Assembly (NCBI RefSeq): GCF_016808095.1
Contig: NC_068976.1
Coordinates: forward strand, 25,886,371-25,950,370
Source: Vigna angularis
Taxonomy: Eukaryota > Streptophyta > Magnoliopsida > Fabales > Fabaceae
Direction of reading: 5' to 3'
Length of the DNA stretch: 64,000 nt
Shown piece by piece: positions 55,464 through 64,000 of this stretch (position 1 is the stretch's first letter; each line of letters opens with the position of its first letter). Under the pieces are notes generated by a model. It was given only the letters and a program-made list of their open reading frames with translations, was not told where the DNA came from and searched no databases. Made by a program: the position numbers and the translations under genes.

Positions 55464-58364
55464 TCAAATGGATTTCTTTCCAGGAGGAAGTTGGGTTAAA
55501 AACCAAGTGCCATTATCTTGCAACGCCTTAATTTCCTTTTGCATAGCTTCAACCCATTCAAGGCTGCTTCTGGCCTCATTATAAGAATTAGGCTCTTTGC
55601 TAGCAGTTATGGCAAGAGTGTATCTCAAATGTCTATCAGATAGGGACTTATAAGATAAAACATCAGTGATACGATAAGGAGTTTTCATACTGTTTTTGAT
55701 GCACAAAGAGGTAGATGAGGATTGATCAGCTTGATGTATGTAGTCTTTTAGATATTCAGGGGTTCTCTTGACTCTGTTGGACTTCCTTTGATTGTTTCTT
55801 TGCTCTTCAGGGATATTGATATTGTCGGCACTGATATCATTGTTATCAGCAGGTCTTTGGTCTCCCCTTCTATCTTCAACCAAAACCTCTTCATAGTTGC
55901 AAGGTAAACTATCAAGAAAGGATGTGTTGCCTTCACTGTTACTGAGGTCATCCCTACTTCCTTGCTCATTCTTGTTAGGAAAGATATCTTCATAAAAAAT
56001 GACATTTCTGCTAATAGATATTTCCCTGGTGTTGATGTCTAGGACAATGTAACCTTTTACACCATTCTTATATCCCAAAAATATACATTTTCTAGCTCTA
56101 GAGTCTAATTTATTTTTGTTGCTTTCTAAAGTAGAAGCAAAGCACAAGCACCCAAAAACTTTTAAGTCAAGATAAGTGGGAGGATCATTATATAGAACAT
56201 CATAAGGGGTTTTATTATTGATAACAGGGGAAGGCAGTCTATTAATCAGGTATATAGCATGGGATAGAGCATAAGACCAGTAAGCATAGGGGACACTAGA
56301 TTGAAAAATAAGACTACGGGTGACATTTAATATGTGTTGATGTTTGCGCTCTACAACAGAATTCTGTTGTGGAGTTTCAACACAGCTAGTTTGATGTTCA
56401 ATTCCATAGGAACTGTACATGTTGGAACAATTGAACTCAGGACCGTTATCAGTCCTAATGATTTTAACAGTTTTATTGAACTGAGTTTTAATTTTCATGA
56501 CAAAAGACTGTAGAAGCTCTCTAGTTTGACCCTTGTTGTGCATAAGAAAAGCCCATGTGTGTCTACTGCAATCATCAACAATAGTAAGGAAGTATTTATG
56601 CCCATGTATAGACGAAATAGAGATAGGACCCCATATGTCACAATGTATAATATCAAAACAGTTTTCTGATAAAGAATTGGATTTAGGAAAAGGTAATCTA
56701 TGTTGCTTTGCATAATGACAAATGTCACAAACACTATCAGAAACAGTTTGAATATAAGGAAAAGTCTTGCACATTCTTTCAACAATTTTATGTCCAGGAT
56801 GGCCCAGCCTATAATGCCATAGATTTATATTTACATGCTCATAAGAAAAGACAAAATTAGGTGCCAGATTTCTTCCAACAGCCTGTAGGTAGTAAAGCCC
56901 TCTATACACCTTAGCACATCCAATCATCTTCAATGTAGAGCTGTCCTGGATTTGACACATCTTAGAGGAAAAAGTTAGTGTGCAGTCCATATCTCTAGTT
57001 AAACTTTGTACAGATATAAGGTTGAAACTAAATTCTGGTATGTATAAAACATTGAAAATTGTGAAATTTTCTGAAAATTGTACAGTTCCTGCATAGTGGG
57101 CTGTAACAGTAGAGTTATTAGGCAATTTAATAGATATGGGTTTGATTTTACTGAATGTCATGAACAAATTTTTGTCATGGGTCACATGATCTGTGGCCCC
57201 TGTGTCTATAATCCATGAGGACATACCTTGTCTGTCCTCTGCAGTGTCTTTGTGCATTTGACTGACAGTGTGAGAAGGGTTGTCACTTTTCTCGAGCATC
57301 TGCAGTATTTTCTGCATTTGTTCTGGTGTGAAGCTTTGAGCAACGTTAGTGTTATTTTGCTGGTTGGTCTGTGATCTTTCAGCAGAAATAGTGCAGGCAC
57401 TCACAGACCCCAATTCATTCTGTCCCATACTGTTTTGGTTGTTGCTGTCATTTTTCTTGTACCACGGTGGGTATCCATGTTTAGAGTAGCATTCATCTAC
57501 TGTGTGATTCATTTTATGGCAGTGGGAACATTGCTTCCCATAGTTAGGATTTCTTCCTTTCCCTCTTCCTTGTCCACGAGGTGTGAATCCACGTCCCTGA
57601 CTCTTCCAACCTTGATCATTCTTCCAATGATTCTGTTTTTCAGTGCTGTTCGCCAGAATTTTAATTTCATTTTGGTTGATGAGTCCAGAGGCATGTTTCT
57701 CCTGTCTTTCCTGTTGCATTATGAGAGAAAAAGCACGGTTAATGTTGGGTAAAGGTTCCATTAGCAAAATTTGTGTTCTTATAGTACTGTAGTGCTCGTT
57801 CAGGCCCTTTAGGAAGCATATAACATGTTCCATTTCCCTGTACTTATAAGAGACTTTAGAAAGATCACAGCTGCAAGGAATCTTGCAACTACACCGTGGG
57901 ATGGGTCTAAGGAATTCCAATTCCTCCCATAGGACCTTCAAGTCAGTGAAATACTGACTTACGCTCCTTTCTCCTTGCTTAATTGCATGAATTTCTTGGA
58001 GCAAGTCAGAGAATTTAAAATAGTCTCCTTTGGAAAATCTTTCCTTTAGTTCTTCCCATAATTCTTGAGCATCTTCTACATATATTACACTTTCTGCAAT
58101 TTGGGGTGAAAGAGTCTTGATAATCCAAGACAGCACCATCATGTTACTTCTTTCCCAAGAATCAAAAATTGGATCTTCTCTTTGGGGTTTCTTGATCCCT
58201 CCATCTATGAATTTTAACTTGTTCTTGGAGAGAAGAGCTCTTCTCATATTTCTACTCCAAGAAGTGTAATTGGATTCATCAAGAATATGAGAAATAAGAG
58301 AAATGCTTGGGTTTTCTCCTGGGTGGAGATAAAATGGGCTTGAAGGATTGTTGGACTGATCCAT
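55464..58364 (-). CDS. Copia gag-protease-integrase part of the polyprotein, 966 aa, cut by an in-frame TGA
   Basis: Start chosen at the ATG 58364 (MDQSNNPSSPF); the frame is open further back into the LTR, but the leader there is not typical gag. Gag with the retrotransposon gag fold (WSRNMRRALLSKNK, about residue 36) is followed by a zinc knuckle CSHCHKMNHTVDEC (279-292). The aspartic protease is WIIDTGATDH (DTG 387-389). Integrase: HHCC zinc site from H517 to C549, catalytic Asp576 (CDIWGP), Asp639 (RTDNGPEF) and Glu672. The part ends at a TGA (55464-55466) in the linker before reverse transcriptase, at a position where related elements have a Gly codon. Gag, protease and integrase appear complete, so gag functions could still be made. 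Confidence 0.93.
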   Translation of the reverse strand: MDQSNNPSSPFYLHPGENPSISLISHILDESNYTSWSRNMRRALLSKNKLKFIDGGIKKPQREDPIFDSWERSNMMVLSWIIKTLSPQIAESVIYVEDAQELWEELKERFSKGDYFKFSDLLQEIHAIKQGERSVSQYFTDLKVLWEELEFLRPIPRCSCKIPCSCDLSKVSYKYREMEHVICFLKGLNEHYSTIRTQILLMEPLPNINRAFSLIMQQERQEKHASGLINQNEIKILANSTEKQNHWKNDQGWKSQGRGFTPRGQGRGKGRNPNYGKQCSHCHKMNHTVDECYSKHGYPPWYKKNDSNNQNSMGQNELGSVSACTISAERSQTNQQNNTNVAQSFTPEQMQKILQMLEKSDNPSHTVSQMHKDTAEDRQGMSSWIIDTGATDHVTHDKNLFMTFSKIKPISIKLPNNSTVTAHYAGTVQFSENFTIFNVLYIPEFSFNLISVQSLTRDMDCTLTFSSKMCQIQDSSTLKMIGCAKVYRGLYYLQAVGRNLAPNFVFSYEHVNINLWHYRLGHPGHKIVERMCKTFPYIQTVSDSVCDICHYAKQHRLPFPKSNSLSENCFDIIHCDIWGPISISSIHGHKYFLTIVDDCSRHTWAFLMHNKGQTRELLQSFVMKIKTQFNKTVKIIRTDNGPEFNCSNMYSSYGIEHQTSCVETPQQNSVVERKHQHILNVTRSLIFQSSVPYAYWSYALSHAIYLINRLPSPVINNKTPYDVLYNDPPTYLDLKVFGCLCFASTLESNKNKLDSRARKCIFLGYKNGVKGYIVLDINTREISISRNVIFYEDIFPNKNEQGSRDDLSNSEGNTSFLDSLPCNYEEVLVEDRRGDQRPADNNDISADNINIPEEQRNNQRKSNRVKRTPEYLKDYIHQADQSSSTSLCIKNSMKTPYRITDVLSYKSLSDRHLRYTLAITASKEPNSYNEARSSLEWVEAMQKEIKALQDNGTWFLTQLPPGKKSI

Positions 58365-58450
58365 GCTTTCTATGATGGCAAGAACAGAAGTACTAACAAA
58401 GTAATAAAGGGCAGATGCAGCGGAAACAGAGGCAGAACAGGCACAGGACC

Positions 58451-58463
58451 TACTCTGGTACCA
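58451..58463 (-). other. Primer binding site of the copia element
   Basis: TGGTACCAGAGTA on the minus strand, immediately inside the 5' LTR. It resembles the 3' end complement of initiator tRNA-Met used by most plant copia elements (TGGTATCAGAGC), with two differences. Confidence 0.8.
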
Positions 58464-58940
58464 TATTAAAATAGGCCCAAACCAAGAAAGGCTGAGGCCC
58501 AACGTTCTCTGGCCTTCAAACTGAAAATATCAGCTTCTCCTATAAGCTTCCTTTGGTCAGAGGGCATAATGAGCCTGAGAGTGGATGTGCACGTGAGGAA
58601 AGAAAGACTGAAAACTTCTCTGATGCAGTACACACGCGGGGTGACAATGGAGCTTACTCCAATGGCTGTCCGGTGGGAAGAAGAAGAAGATTAAAGAAGA
58701 AGAGGAGAAAAGCTTGTAAATGGAGGTAAGTGAAAACATTTACTGTATTCTGCATATATGTGTAGTTATCTTCTTCACATGAACAAAGTGCTGGAATCCC
58801 TATTTATATAGGGTTCCAGTGAAACAGAAAAGAGGGTTAGTTACAACCCATAACAGAAACATAAAAGCCTAAAGCTAAAATAACCCTAAAACATTTAATG
58901 TTGCTCTTAGGAGCAATAACTACGAACGGAAACATTAATA
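58464..58940 (-). repeat. 5' LTR of the copia element
   Basis: 477 bp; differs from the 3' LTR at four sites (about 58523, 58542, 58609, 58738). It provides the promoter. Confidence 0.95.
58799..58812 (-). promoter_or_regulatory. TATA box in the copia 5' LTR
   Basis: CCCTATATAAATAGG on the minus strand lies about 130 bp into the LTR, predicting a start near 58770. The same sequence is in the 3' LTR at about 53910-53923. Confidence 0.65.
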
Positions 58941-59010
58941 AATATATTAGGTTGATTATAAAACTAATATAATATACACTTTAAAATCGAGTTAATATAC
59001 TTATTTTATA

Positions 59011-59954
59011 TACTTATTGTATTTGGCCCAAATATTACTGTATCGAACATGAGTTTTAACCTCTAAATTTAACAAACTTTTAATAATTTTCTATTACATT
59101 CTCCTATAAGATTTTTTTATGTTGTCTTCTTTTTTTTATATTTTATGTTAGTTAAAAGACCGATATAGATATAAATAATATGAGAAGTTTGATTTCTGAG
59201 TTGATTTAAAAAATTAATATAATAAGTTATCCTTTGTATTGTTGCAATGTAATTACCATAAAATAAATATAAACACTAATAATGTATATATAAAAATATA
59301 CAAGCTATACTTATATATATATATATATACTTTGTTACAGTAGTAAATATTTTTATTTATTATATTGGTCTTACAAATCCATATAAATATAATCATATAG
59401 GAATGGGTAAATTTTCTATGATCATATAACTGAGATAATTTAGTATATCAACTTTTAATATGGTTGTGATTGAAAGTTTGGTGTAGTAATGTTTTATTTT
59501 TGGTAAACATTTCATGAAACATTTTCATTGTATAACTCAAAATCTGAAACTTTACCTACTTTGAATGAATGAATATGAACCACCATAGTTGCTTTATCTA
59601 ATATCCACCAACAGAGTAGTTTCGTACAAACAAAAGAGTTGCAGAGGAAAGTGTGAAGGACATATAAATGGAACGTTTTTTCCAATGCAGGCTTTTGAAT
59701 TAAGAATCACCACTTTCGTAAATGGATGACTTGAATATCACTTATTTAAAAAATCAAAGCCCAACTCGTGCAAATATATATTTCATTAGTTTGATTGAAT
59801 TCTGCTGTCTATTTTGTATTTTCTATAATTTATGTATATGCTATTTTTTTTCAAATGAAAATGAGATTGAGAGAGAGTATATAATGAAATAATCTTCTTC
59901 TTTTTATGACTTTCACTTAAGTGAAAATTAGTCTCTCAAAAGAATATTTTACAA

Positions 59955-60003
<49 letters not shown>

Positions 60004-60072
60004 CCAATTTGAATTCAGTTATTTAAAGTATTTAACTTTATTCATTCAACATTTGACTTATATAATTAACGT

Positions 60073-60123
<51 letters not shown>

Positions 60124-61450
60124 AATTAATTATCAAATCAAGTGTCAAATTAATTGGATTTGTTATGGCCTAGTGGGTTGGATTTGGAGCTCTTGGATTT
60201 ATTTTGGGAGAGAGGCTTTCTGCTTAGTGATTGGTGTGTGGCTTGCTTGTGTGATAGGATAATCCAATATCCCAACCTTTTTTTTTTCTTTTTCCTATGG
60301 CAATCATTTTCATTTTTTTGAAAAGGAAAAAATGAAGCTTGACAAGACACTACACAGGCCCAGTGAATTACTAATAGTCTTCTACACCATAAAAAATAAG
60401 AGAAAAAAGAAAAATCACAACATGCATACGTGTACGATTAACTTCCAGAATTCATGGCAGACACACTTATTGCATATTTTACACCATCTAAGTATTTCGT
60501 TGCACTTCCATTAATGCATCTCCATACATTTTCAGGTTAACATTTCTTAAAAGATAAGAAAAACTAATGCCTTTTATTCATATGCGAAAAAAAAAATTAT
60601 ATATTAAAAATTCATGTTAAGGGAGTAACAATACATATAGATATATTAACTTATGATATGAATCAAATTCTCACGTATTTGTTTTTTTATGTGAATTTAA
60701 AATACACTTTATTAAAAAAAATATTATAATTTATCTATTTTATTCTATATGAAACTTTTGTTTATATTTTAACCATATGAGTGTAAATCTATTTAAGGTT
60801 ATATTAAATTTAAAGGGAAGAATGATAGATACAACTATATATAGTCTTTCTTCTCAATTGTTCTGACTTTGTACAGATGCAACAATTTTATCAGTTGAAA
60901 GATTCTTATTCGTCTCTGGCAATGGAGAAATGTTGCATTTTCAATGTGGATTTAAGTTTCAATCAATTGTTTTACCAAAAAAAATACTAAATAATATTAG
61001 ATGGAAGCAATTGAAAAGGTAAAAAAAAAGATAAAGGTAGTAGTTGAATAATCGTGTCATTTCTCACGTCTAATTAGAAAAAAAAAGGGTGATTCTTATC
61101 AAGGTACAGTTGAATGCGTGTCCCTTGGACACAATTAATTAAGTACTTGGAAAAAGAGAGACACACTTGAAAACAAATTTGACATGATTGATTCAATTCA
61201 CACTCCAAAGAATCTAACTACAGCTAATTTAATCTCTGTGTGATCACTTTTTGTAATTGGGGTAGTAACTATAAACTGCAATAAATATTCCACAATCTAT
61301 CATTTTCAAAATTTTCTGTCAAAAATGTTCATAATACATGCTCATTAAAAGTGTATTATCTTCAAAAAAGTATTTTAAATATTAATTGTGTTTAAATATG
61401 TTGGATATATATGAAGTGATTTTAAGGTGACTAATTTATAGTTTTTTATA
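59011..61450. other. AT-rich intergenic DNA with (AT)n arrays
   Basis: No gene seen. AT-dinucleotide arrays lie at about 59312-59329, 59958-60001 and 60076-60120; the last two flank a 74-bp spacer. Confidence 0.5.
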
Positions 61451-61807
61451 GGCTTAAATGTTTACTTCGTCCCATGTTAAGAGGTGAATTTCTGTTTAGT
61501 ATCCAGTTTTAAAAATGAAGACATTGAGTCCCTATGTTATAAAAAGTGTATGAATAAGGTCATGTCCGTTAAGTTGATAGCAACGGCGTTAAGTCCATGC
61601 TGATGTGGCCATACTTTTTCTCTTCTCTCTTCTGCTGTCCAGTTTTCTCTCTCTCTTGTTCAGTTTTTTCTTTGATGATTTGTTCTTTCTTTGTGGACCT
61701 TGTTCATATACTTTTCATAACATAGGAACTCAATATCTTCATTTTTAAAACCGGATACTAAATAGAAATTCACCTCTTAACATAGTAACGAAATAAGCAT
61801 TTAAGCA
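61451..61807. mobile_element. Mutator-type MITE, 357 bp, long inverted repeats, 9-bp duplication
   Basis: The ends are inverted repeats of roughly 100 bp (left GGCTTAAATGTTTACTTCGT, right read inversely TGCTTAAATGCTTATTTCGT; both continue ATGTTAAGAGGTGAATTTCT). The element is flanked by a perfect 9-bp duplication TTTTTTATA (61442-61450 and 61808-61816). The centre is CT-rich and non-coding. The 9-bp duplication and long terminal inverted repeats are Mutator features. Confidence 0.9.
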
Positions 61808-64000
61808 TTTTTTATAATAATAATAGAGTCTAATCAGTTGTCTTAGTCACCCTTTTAAGATTTGATGTATTTTGTTTTTATTTACAGGGGTCATTAAAAT
61901 CCAGTCATAAAAAAACTAAAGAGTAAGACAAAAATTAGAATTAGTGATCAATTAAATTACCTCAATGATTCAATGCACAAGTTGAAGAATGTGTCAAAAT
62001 AAACACTTGTCTATGGCAATGAATCCTATTCCCTTAACTTTTTATATATTGGCGTTTCTATACAGCGTGTGTTTTTATTTTCTTTATTCCAAATTAAGGT
62101 TGGAAATAATTTGTCAGAACTTGTTAATATGTTTTTTTTTTGTTAAAATGAAGTGTTTTTCGGTTATAGAATCGTAATCAGCGTGTAATTATAGTGTGAA
62201 TATTTTGAAGATTAAATGTTTGTTTTTATTTTACAGTTTATTTTGGGTGTCCCTTTAATCAAATTAAAAGGTACTTACAAAACGTATTTCAATATGTAAA
62301 AATTTAGTTATTTAATATATTAAATGTTATAATCAATCTCTTTATTTCAAATATATATTTATATAAATTTTAGAATGGTTTTGGATCAATGATAACTTAA
62401 CTATAACTTAATTGATAATAATTATATTTTATCATAAATTATTTAGTATTAGATGTAATTGTTCTCAATAGTGATTGTTCGGTCAGTAAGTCATAATCAT
62501 TCGGACTCTTTTATTTTGTGATATGTCTAACTGTCTAGACTCTCTGATCTAGTATTGATTAGACAGTCAATATATTTTAAGATAAAATGTATAAAATAAT
62601 AATTATTTATTATAAAAAAAGTAAAAGTTCATGTTATGTAAAAGTATATATATAGTTAAAAAGAAAACAAAATATCTGTGTTTTAATTAATGACTACACT
62701 TACACTTACATTGTTGATTCTATAAAATAAAGCCTATAATTTCTGAAAAGTAGTATTCCTATTATTTAACTTTAGTATGTGCAACAGCATTATGAATTTG
62801 GGTTGTTCGAAAATAATAGAAAAACGACAACCCATATGACAACATCTATTTAAAGCAACAATCAAATCACTGTAATAGCACAAAAAAGAAAAGAACACTG
62901 AATGAGAAATATATTGAGTTGTTTTAATTAGAAGATAAGAGACAAGCAATTCCATGCTCTCCTCGTAATCGAACTTCAATAGGAAAGTCTCTTTCAAAAA
63001 TAGAATCAACAATAATGAAATTAATATGTTTTCGTGTGGTTAGTTGTTGGTTTTCGAAAATTTAAAGCATACGACATTTGATGAAAAAAATATATTCAAT
63101 TTTGAAACATTTTCATGGTTGTTTTAAACTAAGAAAATTTAATAGAAAATATATTTTTTAGTTGAATAGACTTGGTAATTATTTTAATGGTCATAATTAA
63201 TATGAGGCTGGCATTTGGTATTGTTTATCATCGTACAAATATGCTTTTAAAGTAAAGGATAAAAACCTAATTTATTTTGAATTTACAAACTAAAATAATT
63301 GATACTAAAAAAACACCTTTTACTAAAAAGCAGTTTTTGAAAACTAAAGTAATTTATGTTTTCTTTTAACATACAACTAAAAGCATTCACATCATGACAG
63401 AGTGGTCTTGAATATGGTGAAAGACAAGGTGACAAGTTTTCTAATATGTTATGCGGGTTAAAACGTTGTCGCTCGTTGGTGAATTAAAATATATGATGAA
63501 TATTATCAATAGAAATTTAAGCTTTTTTTGATAAAGTTTTATATTGTATAAGTAACGATTGTTTGTGAGAATGTATTTCTGTTTAGAAATATTTTTTGTG
63601 AGGATTAATAATGTGAAACACTACATTAATTGTAAGTTTGACTCAAATTTCTTTAATGTTTATCTCTTTAATAAATTTTGTTGAAATACTTATATACTAT
63701 ACGATGAAAAGTGACGATTCAATAATGCAGTTTGTATATCTATATTCATTCATATGGAAAATAATTTTTAGATCCTTCGTTCATACATCTAGGGTTATAT
63801 ATTTATTATAAAGATTTTATTTCGTTCACATACATCTAGGGTTATAGTTATATATACTTAAGATAAAGATTTTATTTCTTAAGAAGTAATGAGTTAAATC
63901 AATTTTATAAAACTGACTTAAAATATAATATTTATATTTAATTATATAGAAGTTTGGATATCTTATATTTTGTTTGCAGAGTTAATAATGATGAGGTTTG
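61808..64000. other. AT-rich intergenic DNA, no gene seen
   Basis: No open frame with a known domain; the minus-strand stretch at 62734-63012 is unrecognised. A degenerate copy of the dispersed repeat family lies at about 63890-63970. Confidence 0.5.
63774..63880. repeat. Imperfect tandem duplication of about 58 bp
   Basis: TTCGTTCA(C)ATACATCTAGGGTTAT followed by ATAAAGATTTTATTTC occurs twice in a row. Confidence 0.75.

Larger units (their letters stand above)
53575..58940 (-). mobile_element. Full-length Ty1/copia LTR retrotransposon, young
   Basis: Two LTRs of exactly 477 bp (53575-54051 and 58464-58940) differ at four positions. The LTR termini are TATTAA...TTAATA instead of the usual TG...CA. 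Next to the 5' LTR, on the minus strand, TGGTACCAGAGTA matches the initiator-methionine tRNA primer site with one or two changes; next to the 3' LTR is a purine tract (GAAGGGAGGC). One gag-pol frame in the order gag, protease, integrase, reverse transcriptase, RNase H identifies Copia. The flanking 5-mers are TATAT and AATAT, a near match. The single in-frame stop in pol is the only obvious defect. Confidence 0.95.
52680..59010. mobile_element. DNA-element-like host of the copia insertion, with short subterminal motifs
   Basis: On both sides of the copia element there are repeated variants of (A/T)GATTGGTTATAG and its complement: near 52792, 52962, 53500, 53530 (left) and 58947 (right), some as hairpins such as AATTGATTGTACAATCAATC. 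This layout resembles subterminal repeats of a non-autonomous DNA transposon that was later split by the copia. A T/C-rich, exon-like stretch (52910-53200) resembles the leader of such elements. I could not find its terminal inverted repeats, so both ends are approximate. Confidence 0.4.

Noticed and set aside
58365..58502. Upstream extension of the copia gag frame into the LTR
   Set aside because: Runs across the primer site and LTR; the ATG at 58364 starts a typical gag sequence.

Overview
The window is nuclear DNA of a flowering plant, a eudicot and probably a papilionoid legume of the Vigna/Phaseolus type. The evidence is AT-rich intergenic DNA with long (AT)n arrays, plant-type CACTA, Mutator-like and Ty1/copia elements, and two plant-specific genes. 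The legume placement is inference from repeat style. The region is gene-poor: only two intact host genes are visible, an intronless PCS1-type aspartic protease (13043-14332, +) and an 80-residue DVL/ROTUNDIFOLIA-like peptide gene (26456-26698, -).

Layout. 1-4681: AT-rich DNA without genes. 4682-9519: a 4.8-kb CACTA element (A) with a 3-bp target duplication (AAT), a broken transposase N-terminus, and captured pieces of host genes (soluble inorganic pyrophosphatase exon, N-acetylglutamate kinase). 9701-11283: a second CACTA element (B, duplication ACA) built almost entirely of CCGCGG hairpins, including a 62-bp tandem array and a 41-bp-arm palindrome. 13043-14332: aspartic protease. 16.3-16.9 kb: degenerate minisatellite. 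17407-19948: an old element bounded by two degenerate direct repeats, the left one split by a Mutator-type MITE with a perfect 9-bp duplication. 26.4-26.8 kb: DVL gene with TATA box. 30343-30553: (AT)n of about 105 units. 33267-35108: a third CACTA-like element (C) carrying a HARBI1-like nuclease fragment joined to an expansin-like fragment. 35.1-46 kb: AT-rich DNA without recognisable genes. 46.0-48.2 kb: an element-like region with repeated ACCGAACGGT palindromes. 53575-58940: a young, full-length Ty1/copia retrotransposon on the minus strand (LTRs 477 bp, four differences), interrupted by a single in-frame TGA and inserted in another element with its own short subterminal repeats. 61451-61807: another Mutator-type MITE with 9-bp duplications.

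The most interesting theme is three CACTA elements in 35 kb that share near-identical ends (CACTAGT...) and the same design of hairpin-rich subterminal zones, but whose subterminal motif differs in each (TATACCTATT/AATAGGTATA, CCGCGGTT/AACCGCGG, CCTCGGTT/AACCGAGG). Two of them carry host gene fragments, and one joins two unrelated fragments side by side. No rRNA, tRNA, miRNA or CRISPR feature was found by eye.
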